Positions 1-7,264 of a stretch of 41,023 nt of DNA are shown in pieces; within the stretch, counting starts at the first letter, position 1; every line of letters starts with the position of its first letter. This DNA comes from an uncultured Bacteroides sp. GTDB taxonomy: Bacteria; Bacteroidota; Bacteroidia; Bacteroidales; Bacteroidaceae. The stretch lies in NCBI RefSeq assembly GCF_937912035.1, contig NZ_CALDPF010000026.1, forward strand, positions 1 through 41,023. Direction: 5' to 3'. Made by a program: the position numbers and the translations under genes. The notes beneath the pieces are model-generated. The model was not told the origin of the DNA. It worked only from the letters and a program-made list of their open reading frames with translations, and ran no database searches.

Positions 1-28
1 TAATTATTTATAACGACAAAACAAACTT

Positions 29-116
29 GGCGTGACACGGACGTGCAACGCGCGTAACACTAGCGTGTAACGAGTGTAACACGGACGTGTTACGAGCGTA
101 ACACGAACGTGTAACG
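29..116. repeat. Four 22-bp tandem repeats (minisatellite)
   Basis: Four head-to-tail units of exactly 22 bp lie at 29-50, 51-72, 73-94 and 95-116. They share the pattern NGYGTRACACNNRCGTGYNACG. Each unit is itself close to an inverted repeat (GTAACACG facing CGTGTTAC). The array is GC-rich inside AT-rich flanks. The units are contiguous with no unique spacers, so it is not a CRISPR array. It lies downstream of the HicB-like gene on the minus strand. Function is unknown; a protein-binding array or a slippage-prone minisatellite are both possible. Confidence 0.85.
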
Positions 117-269
117 CTAACAATGTCTTGATAATTGACTTCCAACACATTAATCTGATTAATATACAAAACACTATATATGCAAAAAGGCCATACCTGT
201 ATCACACAGACACGACCTCAGGAAAGAAAGAGAGTGTTTTTATTAATTTAATAATTTAGCATAATATCA

Positions 270-455
270 TTACGCCATATCTTCAAGAGCAAAAACAGAA
301 CTTATTTCATTAAAGAAATCATTTGATATATCTCGAAGATTTTCTATTGCTTCATTTTCAGTTTCGCCATACGCACAGCATTGATTATAATCAAGCAAGT
401 AAGCATAAAACTCACCATTAGGCAAACTTTCTATTACATAATTAACTTCATTCAT
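270..455 (-). CDS. Orphan HicB-like antitoxin-domain protein
   Basis: This is a 61-residue protein with the compact beta-beta-alpha pattern of the HicB fold. An N-terminal strand holding YVIESL is followed by a turn, a second strand with the DYNQCCAYGET segment, and a helix starting at NEAIENL. Solo HicB-like domains of this size are common in bacterial chromosomes and are usually antitoxin-related or of unknown role. No HicA-like toxin ORF with a dsRNA-binding fold is visible next to it, and the protein is too short to carry the usual C-terminal DNA-binding domain. The ATG at 455 is supported by an unusually strong AGGAGG ribosome-binding site about 8 nt upstream and by a Bacteroidales-type promoter at 485-492. 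The fold assignment is fairly secure; a toxin-antitoxin function is not shown. Confidence 0.65.
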   Translation of the reverse strand: MNEVNYVIESLPNGEFYAYLLDYNQCCAYGETENEAIENLRDISNDFFNEISSVFALEDMA

Positions 456-462
456 ATTCAGT

Positions 463-470
463 CCTCCTGT
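463..470 (-). promoter_or_regulatory. Strong Shine-Dalgarno of the HicB-like gene
   Basis: The minus strand reads AGGAGGAC just upstream of the ATG at 455. Such a complete Shine-Dalgarno is unusual in Bacteroidales, where most genes in this window show AT-rich leaders without one. It fixes the start codon. Confidence 0.6.
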
Positions 471-484
471 TTTTTAAGACACTG

Positions 485-492
485 CAAAGTTA
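485..492 (-). promoter_or_regulatory. -7 element TAnnTTTG for the HicB-like gene
   Basis: The minus strand reads TAACTTTG, an exact match to the Bacteroides -7 consensus TAnnTTTG. A weak -33 match (TCTG) lies 18 nt further upstream. Transcription would begin only about 20 nt before the start codon. Confidence 0.5.
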
Positions 493-535
493 ATCTAGTA
501 ATATTACAATCAGAATAACAGGAGGTTACGATAAT

Positions 536-552
536 GTGAATAAAATATTCAC
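536..552. terminator. Small hairpin at the end of the 549-941 gene
   Basis: GTGAATA and TATTCAC form a 7-bp stem around a 3-nt AAA loop. It overlaps the stop codon of the minus-strand gene at 549-941. It is short and AT-rich, so its value as a terminator is uncertain. Confidence 0.3.
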
Positions 553-941
553 TTAGAGTTTCTGGTACAAAACACTTCTATCACAAATGCCACTAAAACT
601 CCTAAACCACCTCCAAACAGAGTACTTGCACCATATATAATCGAGACTGTTTCTCTAACTTGTCTATTAGCATCATCCATCCAATATTGAGAAAAATAGT
701 TATAAATAATAAAATATCCCATCAACATTCCGAATCCCAAACCAAATAAAAGACATCCTATACGAAGCGCAGAATACGGAGATGAAGAAATAAATCCTTT
801 AAATTTCCCTTCAGACAATGAATTTTCAGAAAGTTTGTCTATCAACATCTGTCGTTCTTTTCCTCTAACAAAAAGTTCAAATAATTTATAAACGGTACCG
901 AAAACAATGGCTACATTAGCCACAATCATTAATTCTTCCAT
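549..941 (-). CDS. Small membrane protein divergent from the ECF sigma factor (DUF6249-like)
   Basis: This 130-residue protein has about three predicted membrane segments, near residues 5-22, 57-80 and 103-125. A charged cytoplasmic-type stretch (about 26-50) separates the first two, and the last two are glycine-rich. The overall layout resembles the small DUF6249-type membrane proteins often found beside ECF sigma factors in Bacteroidetes; this resemblance is from memory and is tentative. The gene is transcribed away from the sigma factor at 1075, sharing a 133-bp intergenic region with repeated AGGTTA motifs. That suggests common regulation. A role in sensing envelope state or restraining the sigma factor is possible but not shown. 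The start is the ATG at 941. Confidence 0.6.
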   Translation of the reverse strand: MEELMIVANVAIVFGTVYKLFELFVRGKERQMLIDKLSENSLSEGKFKGFISSSPYSALRIGCLLFGLGFGMLMGYFIIYNYFSQYWMDDANRQVRETVSIIYGASTLFGGGLGVLVAFVIEVFCTRNSK

Positions 942-980
942 AAATACGATATTTTAATATTGAAAATTTGTTCCTTTGCT

Positions 981-1066
981 AGGTTAGACGAAAGATAAAC
1001 AAAAAGGTTACACTAAAAAATAAAAAATTATATCAGATGTAACCTAACAGTAGTTCTTACGTCTAA
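981..1066. promoter_or_regulatory. Nested inverted repeats in the divergent sigma-factor promoter region
   Basis: AGGTTACA (1005-1012) is an exact inverted match to TGTAACCT (1038-1045). Outside it, TTAGACG (984-990) matches CGTCTAA (1060-1066). The motif AGGTTA occurs directly at 981 and 1005 and inverted at 1040-1045. The outer arm ends 8 nt before the sigma-factor ATG. This could be an autoregulatory operator or a 5'-leader RNA structure covering the start codon. Confidence 0.45.
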
Positions 1067-1074
1067 ATAGACAA

Positions 1075-1626
1075 ATGAAAAATGACGAGCAAGATATAAT
1101 AAAAAGAATATTGTCAGGAAAGACAGATGATTTCGCATATTTTCTTGACACATACGGGCAACAAGTTTTCAATCTTATTGTCCGTATAGTTCGGTGTGAG
1201 TATGATGCCGAGGAGCTGACACAAGACACATTCATGAAATGCTTTGAAAATCTTTCATCATTTAACGCAAAAAGCAGTTTCTCTACATGGCTTTACAGGA
1301 TAGCCTACAATACAGCCATATCATTTACCAGAAAAAAAGAAACCGAAGTAAACGTATACGATGAAAAAATATGGAACACAATATCTGATACAGAAATTGA
1401 CGATACGATGAACGACGAATCGGAAGAAAACATCAACAGACTACAGAAAACACTTTCTATGCTTCCACCTGACGAAAGAGGATTGATTACATTATTCTAC
1501 GAACAGGAGAAAACGATTCAGGAAATAGGGCAAATACTGAATGCCAAAGAAAGTTCTATAAAAGTAAAACTACACAGAATAAGAAAAAAACTATACATTC
1601 TAATGAAGAAAGAGGAGGAACTATAA
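1075..1626 (+). CDS. ECF-type RNA polymerase sigma-70 factor
   Basis: This 183-residue protein has the two-domain layout of extracytoplasmic-function sigma factors. Region 2 spans about residues 18-88 and includes DAEELTQDTF (44-53) and STWLYRIAYN (70-79), the typical -10 recognition helices. Region 4 spans about 122-175, with a helix-turn-helix around TIQEIGQILN and SSIKVKLHRIRKKL. Domains 1 and 3 are absent, as expected. It would direct RNA polymerase to a small regulon. The neighbouring membrane protein overlaps its stop codon by one base, the usual arrangement for a sigma/anti-sigma pair. No SusC with an STN domain is adjacent, so this is probably not a PUL-dedicated sigma. The start ATG lies just after inverted repeats that may control it. 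Confidence 0.92.
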   Translation: MKNDEQDIIKRILSGKTDDFAYFLDTYGQQVFNLIVRIVRCEYDAEELTQDTFMKCFENLSSFNAKSSFSTWLYRIAYNTAISFTRKKETEVNVYDEKIWNTISDTEIDDTMNDESEENINRLQKTLSMLPPDERGLITLFYEQEKTIQEIGQILNAKESSIKVKLHRIRKKLYILMKKEEEL

Positions 1627-2021
1627 TGGGAAAAGTCATGAATACAGATAATATCAAGGCCGAGAATACAGACAGATGTATCAGAAAAGCCATCAGTATG
1701 CAGCCACAATTCCGTCTGGCGAGCAACTTTAGTTATAAAATGATGGAAAAAATAAACGAAAAAGTCATACTCCAGGAGAAAAGACGCGAAAAACGGACAC
1801 TCATTGCTATCATCATAACATCACTATTGATGGTTTCAACATGCATATTAATCATCCTCAACTATACAAACATAAAATTGACAGACATAACAAATAAATT
1901 ATCAAATATTTCTATACCATCAGAGACATTGTTCTATCTGCCAATGTTAATTACTTTACCATTATTATTATGGTTTAATTACTGGCTTCGCAAGAAGTTT
2001 GGGTACCTACTAAAAAGATAG
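1626..2021 (+). CDS. Two-helix membrane protein coupled to the sigma factor (candidate anti-sigma)
   Basis: This 131-residue protein has a basic, helical N-terminal half (residues 1-57) and two hydrophobic segments near 59-80 and 101-120, so both ends probably face the cytoplasm. Its start shares one base with the sigma-factor stop (TAATG), implying translational coupling. The N-terminal part lacks the HxxxCxxC zinc motif of ZAS-type anti-sigmas. No periplasmic sensor domain of the FecR type is present; only about 20 residues separate the helices. Gene order and membrane topology suggest it binds or positions the sigma factor. Sequence alone does not confirm that, and it could be a membrane protein of the same regulon. 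Family not recognised. Confidence 0.75.
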   Translation: MGKVMNTDNIKAENTDRCIRKAISMQPQFRLASNFSYKMMEKINEKVILQEKRREKRTLIAIIITSLLMVSTCILIILNYTNIKLTDITNKLSNISIPSETLFYLPMLITLPLLLWFNYWLRKKFGYLLKR

Positions 2022-2035
2022 TTTTTACAAACAAG

Positions 2036-2256
2036 CCTCATGGTAGTTACGTTTCCATTAGTTATAATACTTCCTCCATTTATAAGCGTTCCCCGATAAT
2101 GTACGAAAACTATACTTCTGTCAACAGGCAATACCTTACGGCCTCCACTGTTGATAACTTTATAAAGAATTCCGGAAGTAATGGCTACTCCCCCTCTTCT
2201 GCAGATATTTCTTCAAGAAATTCCTGATTCTTTATTTTACACTCTTTTTTTACCAT
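2036..2256 (-). pseudogene. Truncated, frameshifted FKBP-type prolyl isomerase remnant
   Basis: The minus strand from the ATG at 2256 closely matches the 5' half of the intact FKBP gene at 11390-11791. Shared stretches include KIKNQEFL, EISAEEG, GILY-VINSG, VDRSIV and VHYRGTLING. A three-base deletion removes one codon near the start. A one-base loss after codon 22 then shifts the frame and brings in a TAG stop, and a second frameshift-type gap lies near the LING segment. Similarity stops near 2036, just after the 3' end of the sigma-factor operon, so the catalytic C-terminal half is missing. The match also extends upstream into the promoter and leader (to about 2285). It is dead as a protein-coding gene but valuable as a recombination footprint. 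Confidence 0.85.
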
Positions 2257-2329
2257 CGAGATGCATTGTTAGTATTTATTCTGCAAAAGGAATAAACTCT
2301 TTGAATTTTTATTTCATCATGTTTTTGAA

Positions 2330-2366
2330 TTTGGGGTACACTGCAAGAGATGAAGTGTACCCCAAA
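2330..2366. terminator. 13-bp perfect hairpin downstream of the KdgF-like gene
   Basis: TTTGGGGTACACT (2330-2342) and AGTGTACCCCAAA (2354-2366) form a perfect 13-bp stem with an 11-nt loop. It begins 31 nt after the stop of the minus-strand cupin gene, the end of the lyase cluster. There is no strong T-run on the minus strand, so it may be an RNA 3'-end stabiliser as much as an intrinsic terminator. Confidence 0.55.
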
Positions 2367-2396
2367 AATTATAAAACATCTTATTTAAAACAATGT

Positions 2397-2840
2397 TTAT
2401 TTCTTCAAAAAGTCTTCACGCATAGGAGAGAAACAGTCTACGATAACCCCCGGCTCAATACATATACAGCTGTGGCGAACATCAGGTTCCATATACATAC
2501 CATCACCAGCTGTAACAACTTTCTTCTCATTTCCAATAGTAAACTCAAACTTACCACTTGAAACAAATGTAACTTGAGGATGATAATGCGCATGCTCCAC
2601 TCCTACAGGTCCTGCCTTCTCGGTCTTAATCTTGACCATCATGATATGACCATCATAACCAAGAATCTGGCGTGCTATACCATCGCCTATAGTTTCCCAC
2701 TGTGTTTCATTCTCTTTAACGAATGTTTCGCTTCTTGTTTTTTTCATCTTTTCTACATTTTCCGTACCTGCATAAACGGTTCCGGCTGCAGCTGTAGCCA
2801 CTATCATCATGGCTGTAAATAAAATTTTCTTCATTATCAT
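2397..2840 (-). CDS. Exported KdgF-like cupin (unsaturated uronate linearisation)
   Basis: This 147-residue protein consists of a signal peptide (cleavage likely after VYA, residue 24) and one cupin barrel. The metal-site pattern H83-A-H85-Y-H87-P-Q89 plus H123 lines up with the HxHxHxQ...H site of KdgF. The surrounding RQILGYDG, GDGMYMEP and FSPMREDF segments are also KdgF-like. KdgF converts 4,5-unsaturated monouronates into the linear keto form after lyase action on pectin or alginate. Here it ends a minus-strand cluster of lyases and GH105, 13 bp after a PL8 gene, which fits that role on another polyuronide. The signal peptide is unusual, since characterised KdgF acts in the cytoplasm; this copy should act in the periplasm. 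Two closely spaced ATGs (2840, 2834) are both possible starts. Confidence 0.85.
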   Translation of the reverse strand: MIMKKILFTAMMIVATAAAGTVYAGTENVEKMKKTRSETFVKENETQWETIGDGIARQILGYDGHIMMVKIKTEKAGPVGVEHAHYHPQVTFVSSGKFEFTIGNEKKVVTAGDGMYMEPDVRHSCICIEPGVIVDCFSPMREDFLKK

Positions 2841-2853
2841 TTTTATTATCGGT

Positions 2854-4998
2854 TTATAATTGAATACTAACTTTTGTGCCCTTCATAAAACCTTCGGGAA
2901 GAGACATTGACTTCTTAGCATTATTTATCAGAAAAGACACCGTGTCAAGTTGGCAAGTAGGGTCGGAGAACATGACATCAACCACCTTTCCATCCTTTAA
3001 AGAAAGACTGTAAAGCCCAGGAGTCAGGAAGTTGACTTCAGTATCAGGCGATACTTTCATTTCAGACGGTGATTTTACTGACACCCAACACACATCATTG
3101 TGCATTACCGCCTGTATATCCTTGTCATTACGCATTATTTTGTACGACTCAGGATTGAAATGCTTCAGCTCTCCAACTGTCGCTTCGGGCAAAATTATAT
3201 ACTGATATGAAGCATTGTCAGGAGCCGCACCATGACTTATATAGATTGAAAATACACTACCTGAAGATTTTTTGTCGGAATATGTCTGCATTATGTTGTG
3301 CCAGTTTCCAGTCTTTTTTGCTATCTCTATAGAACATTCTGTACCATCTTTCGGGAATATATAGGCAATCCCGTTATGCAAAACGCGCAAATCGGACGAA
3401 ATAACCGAGGTCTTGGAATTAAAATCAAGTTTTTTACCATCCTGCATTACAAGAATATCATCTTTATGCCAGGACTGCTCCACTGATGTACAGACCTGAA
3501 GTGTAGAGTCGGAAGTTATTCCGGCACCAAGACAAACTATTGCAGAATCAGCAAAAAGCCAAAACTTATCAGTTTTCAGATTATCACGGCGCAACTGCAT
3601 AGCACTTATACCATTCTTGCCATCAGAAAGCCCTCCTACAAAATTACTTCTGTTGGAAAATTTCTCTTTACCACTTGGCATTGGAACAAGTGTATCATCC
3701 ATATACGCAGTAATACCAGGTAATCGACGCCAATCCCACAAAGGGAAAATATCCAAATACTCTGTTCCATCTTTATAAATATATAGAGCGCCATCAGCCA
3801 TATAATATCCACGCATATTATCACCATTAAGTGCTTCCACACCTATCACACGCTGTGAAGCCATTTTCAGTGAAGCCATCCAGTCATGACGACGTGTTAT
3901 GGTATAATCCGACTGCCAAAAATGCTTGTGTCCGACGAAATTGTTTTTCGAAGAAAAGCAATTGCTTAAAAACTGTGATGCCGTCTCACCGCCAAGACTA
4001 TTTGCAGCGAATGCGGTGCTTAGAGCCTTATGTATAGGAGCTGAATCGAACAACTGCCTTCCCATGGCACTGATATCCATCTTTCCATTCCATATAATCC
4101 ACTGATAACCTTCAGAAATAAGATTTGAAAGGATGTCAAACTGTTCCTCATCAAATGCCATTGACGTATCGGCAAATATACCTGAGAGCAGGCTCATGGT
4201 ATAAATATAAGCTAATCCGTAATTGCCGAACTGCTGCTGAGGTCCATGCTGATGGAAACTCCAATCCTCTTTTATTCCTTCAGCTCCACCTTTCACAATC
4301 TCGGACACTATCGTGTCGCGTGCCTGTTTCACTAAACTGATGTCATCGCTAAGCACCGCCTTCATCATTACATTACCTGCCAGCCATACTTTGTTCTGTC
4401 CTGTCATACCGAACTTGGAATTTTCCATCACTTTTACGGCATTTTTGCGTTCGGCAGTTGTAAGATAATCATCAAAAAGGATAAACGCCGTTCCCATTGT
4501 ACGTGGAACACCGATCTGATTATAATACCAGTTGGAACATTTCAATCCGGCTTTGAACCAATAATCCATTGCACTATGTATAGTCTTCTCAAGCACAGAC
4601 GATTTGAAATATTCCACATCAGGATTAACAAAAGCCTTCACCATCTCAAGGATCCTTTCAGGATGTAAACGTGGTTCCCACCCAGAGCGCTTCTTATCCT
4701 TATAATTTATATCAGACCACGAACCATCCATACGAATATTCTTTATATATCCATCTATACGCTCCTTATCGAATGGTACACGCTGCTGCAATTCCATAAC
4801 CACTCTATCTGAAATTACAAAGCCTGGCTGATACAGAGACAGTTCCTTCATTAAAGGTGAATCTGAATCTGAATCAATATAAATATCTTTAAAGTTCCGT
4901 TTAATTGTTTCAATCTCACTATAATTTGATTGAGAATACAGATTAAACGATGCTCCCAAAAACAAATATGCTATTAAAAAGTTTGTCTTGATTTTCAT
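2854..4998 (-). CDS. PL8 family polysaccharide lyase A
   Basis: This 714-residue protein has the length of the chondroitin AC lyase branch of PL8. A signal peptide (about 1-22) is followed by an alpha-toroid (to about 345) and C-terminal beta-sandwich domains. The catalytic set is present: N160 in NWYYNQIG, H251 and Y260 in HQHGPQQQFGNYG, and R314 in MGRQLF. The H-to-Y (9) and Y-to-R (54) spacings are the same as I recall for Pedobacter chondroitinase AC. PL8 enzymes cleave hyaluronan, chondroitin or the xanthan side chain by beta-elimination, leaving a 4,5-unsaturated uronate. The exact substrate cannot be read from the sequence. It is probably periplasmic. The ATG at 4998 is preferred over an upstream GTG at 5004. 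It lies between lyase B (80-bp gap) and the KdgF-like gene (13 bp). Confidence 0.88.
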   Translation of the reverse strand: MKIKTNFLIAYLFLGASFNLYSQSNYSEIETIKRNFKDIYIDSDSDSPLMKELSLYQPGFVISDRVVMELQQRVPFDKERIDGYIKNIRMDGSWSDINYKDKKRSGWEPRLHPERILEMVKAFVNPDVEYFKSSVLEKTIHSAMDYWFKAGLKCSNWYYNQIGVPRTMGTAFILFDDYLTTAERKNAVKVMENSKFGMTGQNKVWLAGNVMMKAVLSDDISLVKQARDTIVSEIVKGGAEGIKEDWSFHQHGPQQQFGNYGLAYIYTMSLLSGIFADTSMAFDEEQFDILSNLISEGYQWIIWNGKMDISAMGRQLFDSAPIHKALSTAFAANSLGGETASQFLSNCFSSKNNFVGHKHFWQSDYTITRRHDWMASLKMASQRVIGVEALNGDNMRGYYMADGALYIYKDGTEYLDIFPLWDWRRLPGITAYMDDTLVPMPSGKEKFSNRSNFVGGLSDGKNGISAMQLRRDNLKTDKFWLFADSAIVCLGAGITSDSTLQVCTSVEQSWHKDDILVMQDGKKLDFNSKTSVISSDLRVLHNGIAYIFPKDGTECSIEIAKKTGNWHNIMQTYSDKKSSGSVFSIYISHGAAPDNASYQYIILPEATVGELKHFNPESYKIMRNDKDIQAVMHNDVCWVSVKSPSEMKVSPDTEVNFLTPGLYSLSLKDGKVVDVMFSDPTCQLDTVSFLINNAKKSMSLPEGFMKGTKVSIQL

Positions 4999-5078
4999 AA
5001 ACACAAATTACTTATTTAATTATAAATATTAATAATAAAAATAGCCCATAATAATATAACATCCTGAATAAGAAAATA

Positions 5079-7250
5079 TTACATTCCTTTCATCTTAACC
5101 ACTACACTTTTCCCGGCATTTTCTGCTTCAGGCAGTTGTACAGAAAACTTGGTTAAATCAGACAATGCATCGTACTTACAAGAAGATAGCATAAATTTAT
5201 CTGCAGGAATATAATTCCCTTTTATGGAAAAATTCATAGCAGACAATTTTCTTGTTGGATCTGACACAGAGAATGACAACATTTTTCTTTTCGGATTAAA
5301 ACGGAACATATACATGCCTGGAGTATCTATATCAATTTTACAGCCATTACCCAAATTAAGTTTGCAGGCTTCATAACATACAGCATATATAATACCGCTC
5401 TCCAGATGCTCTACAGCCTGTAGATGTATAGTATTTGACATAATACGCACAGGAGAATTTTTCATATATCTAGAAATTCCATTTATATCAATACCTGGAA
5501 TCACATAATAAGCATATTTCCCTCCATTAGGACGTTTTCCATGTTCTATTAACAACTTAAAAATAGAATCCGTAACAAGAGCCTTGGAGGAACTGGTCTG
5601 ACGATTAACACTACTCCAGCTTCCTTTCACTAAATCATTCTGCACCTCCAGTTTCTGAGTAAAAGGGAAAACATACCCAACACTATTGTGCCAAACCCAG
5701 CTAAAATTATCGGAAGAACAGATTCCAGAAGACAATACTTTTTTATCAACAGATGTACCAGCTACTACCTTGCCAGACAAACGACATTGATTTACAGTTG
5801 TCACAATTGAAAAGTCCGTTTCAGAATCAACACCGGCACCCAAGCATACGTACATATCATCAAAAAAGAACCAACTTTTTTTAGCACAAAAAGGATAATG
5901 AGGACTGGAAAAATCGAATGCCGATGCACCATACATTCCATCCGTCACACCACCCACAAAATCCATTTCTCCTTTTTTCTGTATCTCCTTTTCAGAAGGC
6001 ATATCTGGCAATCTGACAGTTGTTGCACCTGGAATACAAGACCAATCATATACAGGAGCTAAATTGAAATATTCATTTCCAGTCAAAGACAAATAATTAG
6101 TACCATCACCCCTAAAATGATTTTTCAGTCCTTCTCCATTATAAGGTTCTTCCATGTTTCTATTTCGTGAAGAATACATACGAACAGACGTATAGAAGTT
6201 TGGTCGCTGAAACACAAAATGCTCACTCTGCCAGAAAAACTTAGCAAACGAATAAGGAACAAAATCCTTTCCATCTCTGGCACGAACCACATTCTCCAAT
6301 TCTTCACGCCTATAGTCTGTAACCTTCATCAGCCTCACAGGAGTGACAGATGAAAATACCAACTTTCCATGTTTTCTAGTAACATCCCTGTTTTGAATTC
6401 CAGGATCCTCTATCCGTCCATATACCATTTGCTTGCAGATTCCGTCCAAATAATAATCGATAGCCATTTTTACAGACTTATCAGAAAAAGCAAACCTGGT
6501 TCCACTTACATTTGAAGCCCACTCAGCAAAAGCATCTACGTATCCCAATCCATAAGACAATGTGTTATTAACACGATCTGTACGATGATGAAAACTGTAA
6601 TCAGCCTGTATCCCCCTTTCTGTAGGTGAAACCTGCTTGATTTCTTCTTCAATAACTTTCAACACCATTTTCAATTCCGATTCATCCCTACAGAACAATG
6701 CCGTTTTTGCTTGCATCCCGGCTATTTTAATACGGTCACCGCTCGGTCTTGCACCCCATGCTTTGAGGTTAGCCCTCCTGGCAATTATAAGCATACTGTC
6801 CTTCTGTGATTCCGTCAGACTTTCATCCATAACCAATAATAATGAAATAAAAGAATTAGGAGTACCAATCTCATTATGCCACCAGTTATCACAACGGAAA
6901 TCGTGTGACAACCAATACTTCAATGCCAAATCAAATTTCTCCCGCAATAATCGGTCTCCCTTAAAAGAAGAATTATCCTGCCTATACGCACGAGCCATAA
7001 GCAACAAATTATCCAAATGAATGGTATGGCGAAACCCTGTACGGGAAACATCATTATAATCAATTCCCGGCCAAACACCTTCAGAGCTCAAAGAATTAAC
7101 AACTTTATTAACCTTTTCTACATCTATCTTAGGAGCCAACGCCTGCTCTACAAATAAACGACGTAAAATCTCTATACTATCGTCTGCAGACAATTGAGCT
7201 ACTCGAAAAAAAGAAATCAACAAAAGAATAATAAAAACTTTAACTTTCAT
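5079..7250 (-). CDS. PL8 family polysaccharide lyase B (diverged paralogue)
   Basis: This 723-residue secreted lyase has a signal peptide of about 20 residues, cleaved near QLSA. Candidate catalytic residues are N126 in NWWHNEIG, H222 in the YSFHHR segment, Y233 in LSYGLGY, and R288 or R292 in IQNRDVTR. The H-to-Y distance is two residues longer than in lyase A, and overall sequence similarity between the two is low. They are therefore old paralogues with probably different bond or side-chain preference, not a recent duplication. A longer frame starts with TTG at 7268, overlapping the previous stop. The ATG at 7250, directly followed by the signal peptide, is preferred and leaves a 14-bp gap to the heparinase II/III-type gene. 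Family assignment is strong; substrate is unknown. Confidence 0.85.
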   Translation of the reverse strand: MKVKVFIILLLISFFRVAQLSADDSIEILRRLFVEQALAPKIDVEKVNKVVNSLSSEGVWPGIDYNDVSRTGFRHTIHLDNLLLMARAYRQDNSSFKGDRLLREKFDLALKYWLSHDFRCDNWWHNEIGTPNSFISLLLVMDESLTESQKDSMLIIARRANLKAWGARPSGDRIKIAGMQAKTALFCRDESELKMVLKVIEEEIKQVSPTERGIQADYSFHHRTDRVNNTLSYGLGYVDAFAEWASNVSGTRFAFSDKSVKMAIDYYLDGICKQMVYGRIEDPGIQNRDVTRKHGKLVFSSVTPVRLMKVTDYRREELENVVRARDGKDFVPYSFAKFFWQSEHFVFQRPNFYTSVRMYSSRNRNMEEPYNGEGLKNHFRGDGTNYLSLTGNEYFNLAPVYDWSCIPGATTVRLPDMPSEKEIQKKGEMDFVGGVTDGMYGASAFDFSSPHYPFCAKKSWFFFDDMYVCLGAGVDSETDFSIVTTVNQCRLSGKVVAGTSVDKKVLSSGICSSDNFSWVWHNSVGYVFPFTQKLEVQNDLVKGSWSSVNRQTSSSKALVTDSIFKLLIEHGKRPNGGKYAYYVIPGIDINGISRYMKNSPVRIMSNTIHLQAVEHLESGIIYAVCYEACKLNLGNGCKIDIDTPGMYMFRFNPKRKMLSFSVSDPTRKLSAMNFSIKGNYIPADKFMLSSCKYDALSDLTKFSVQLPEAENAGKSVVVKMKGM

Positions 7251-7264
7251 GGTATACAGGTTTA

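Noticed and set aside
29..116. Tandem repeats as a CRISPR array
   Set aside because: Units are contiguous, with no spacers, no cas genes and imperfect repeats.
8..205. 65-codon minus-strand frame across the tandem repeats
   Set aside because: The apparent protein repeats only reflect the 22-bp DNA repeat, and 22 is not a multiple of three, so the frame is not conserved between units.
2181..2561. 126-codon plus-strand frame
   Set aside because: It runs antisense through the FKBP remnant, the hairpin and the end of the cupin gene, with no protein-like character.
2397..2840. Cupin as a generic quercetinase or germin-like protein
   Set aside because: The HxHxHxQ...H spacing, the FSPMREDF end and the lyase neighbourhood fit KdgF much better.
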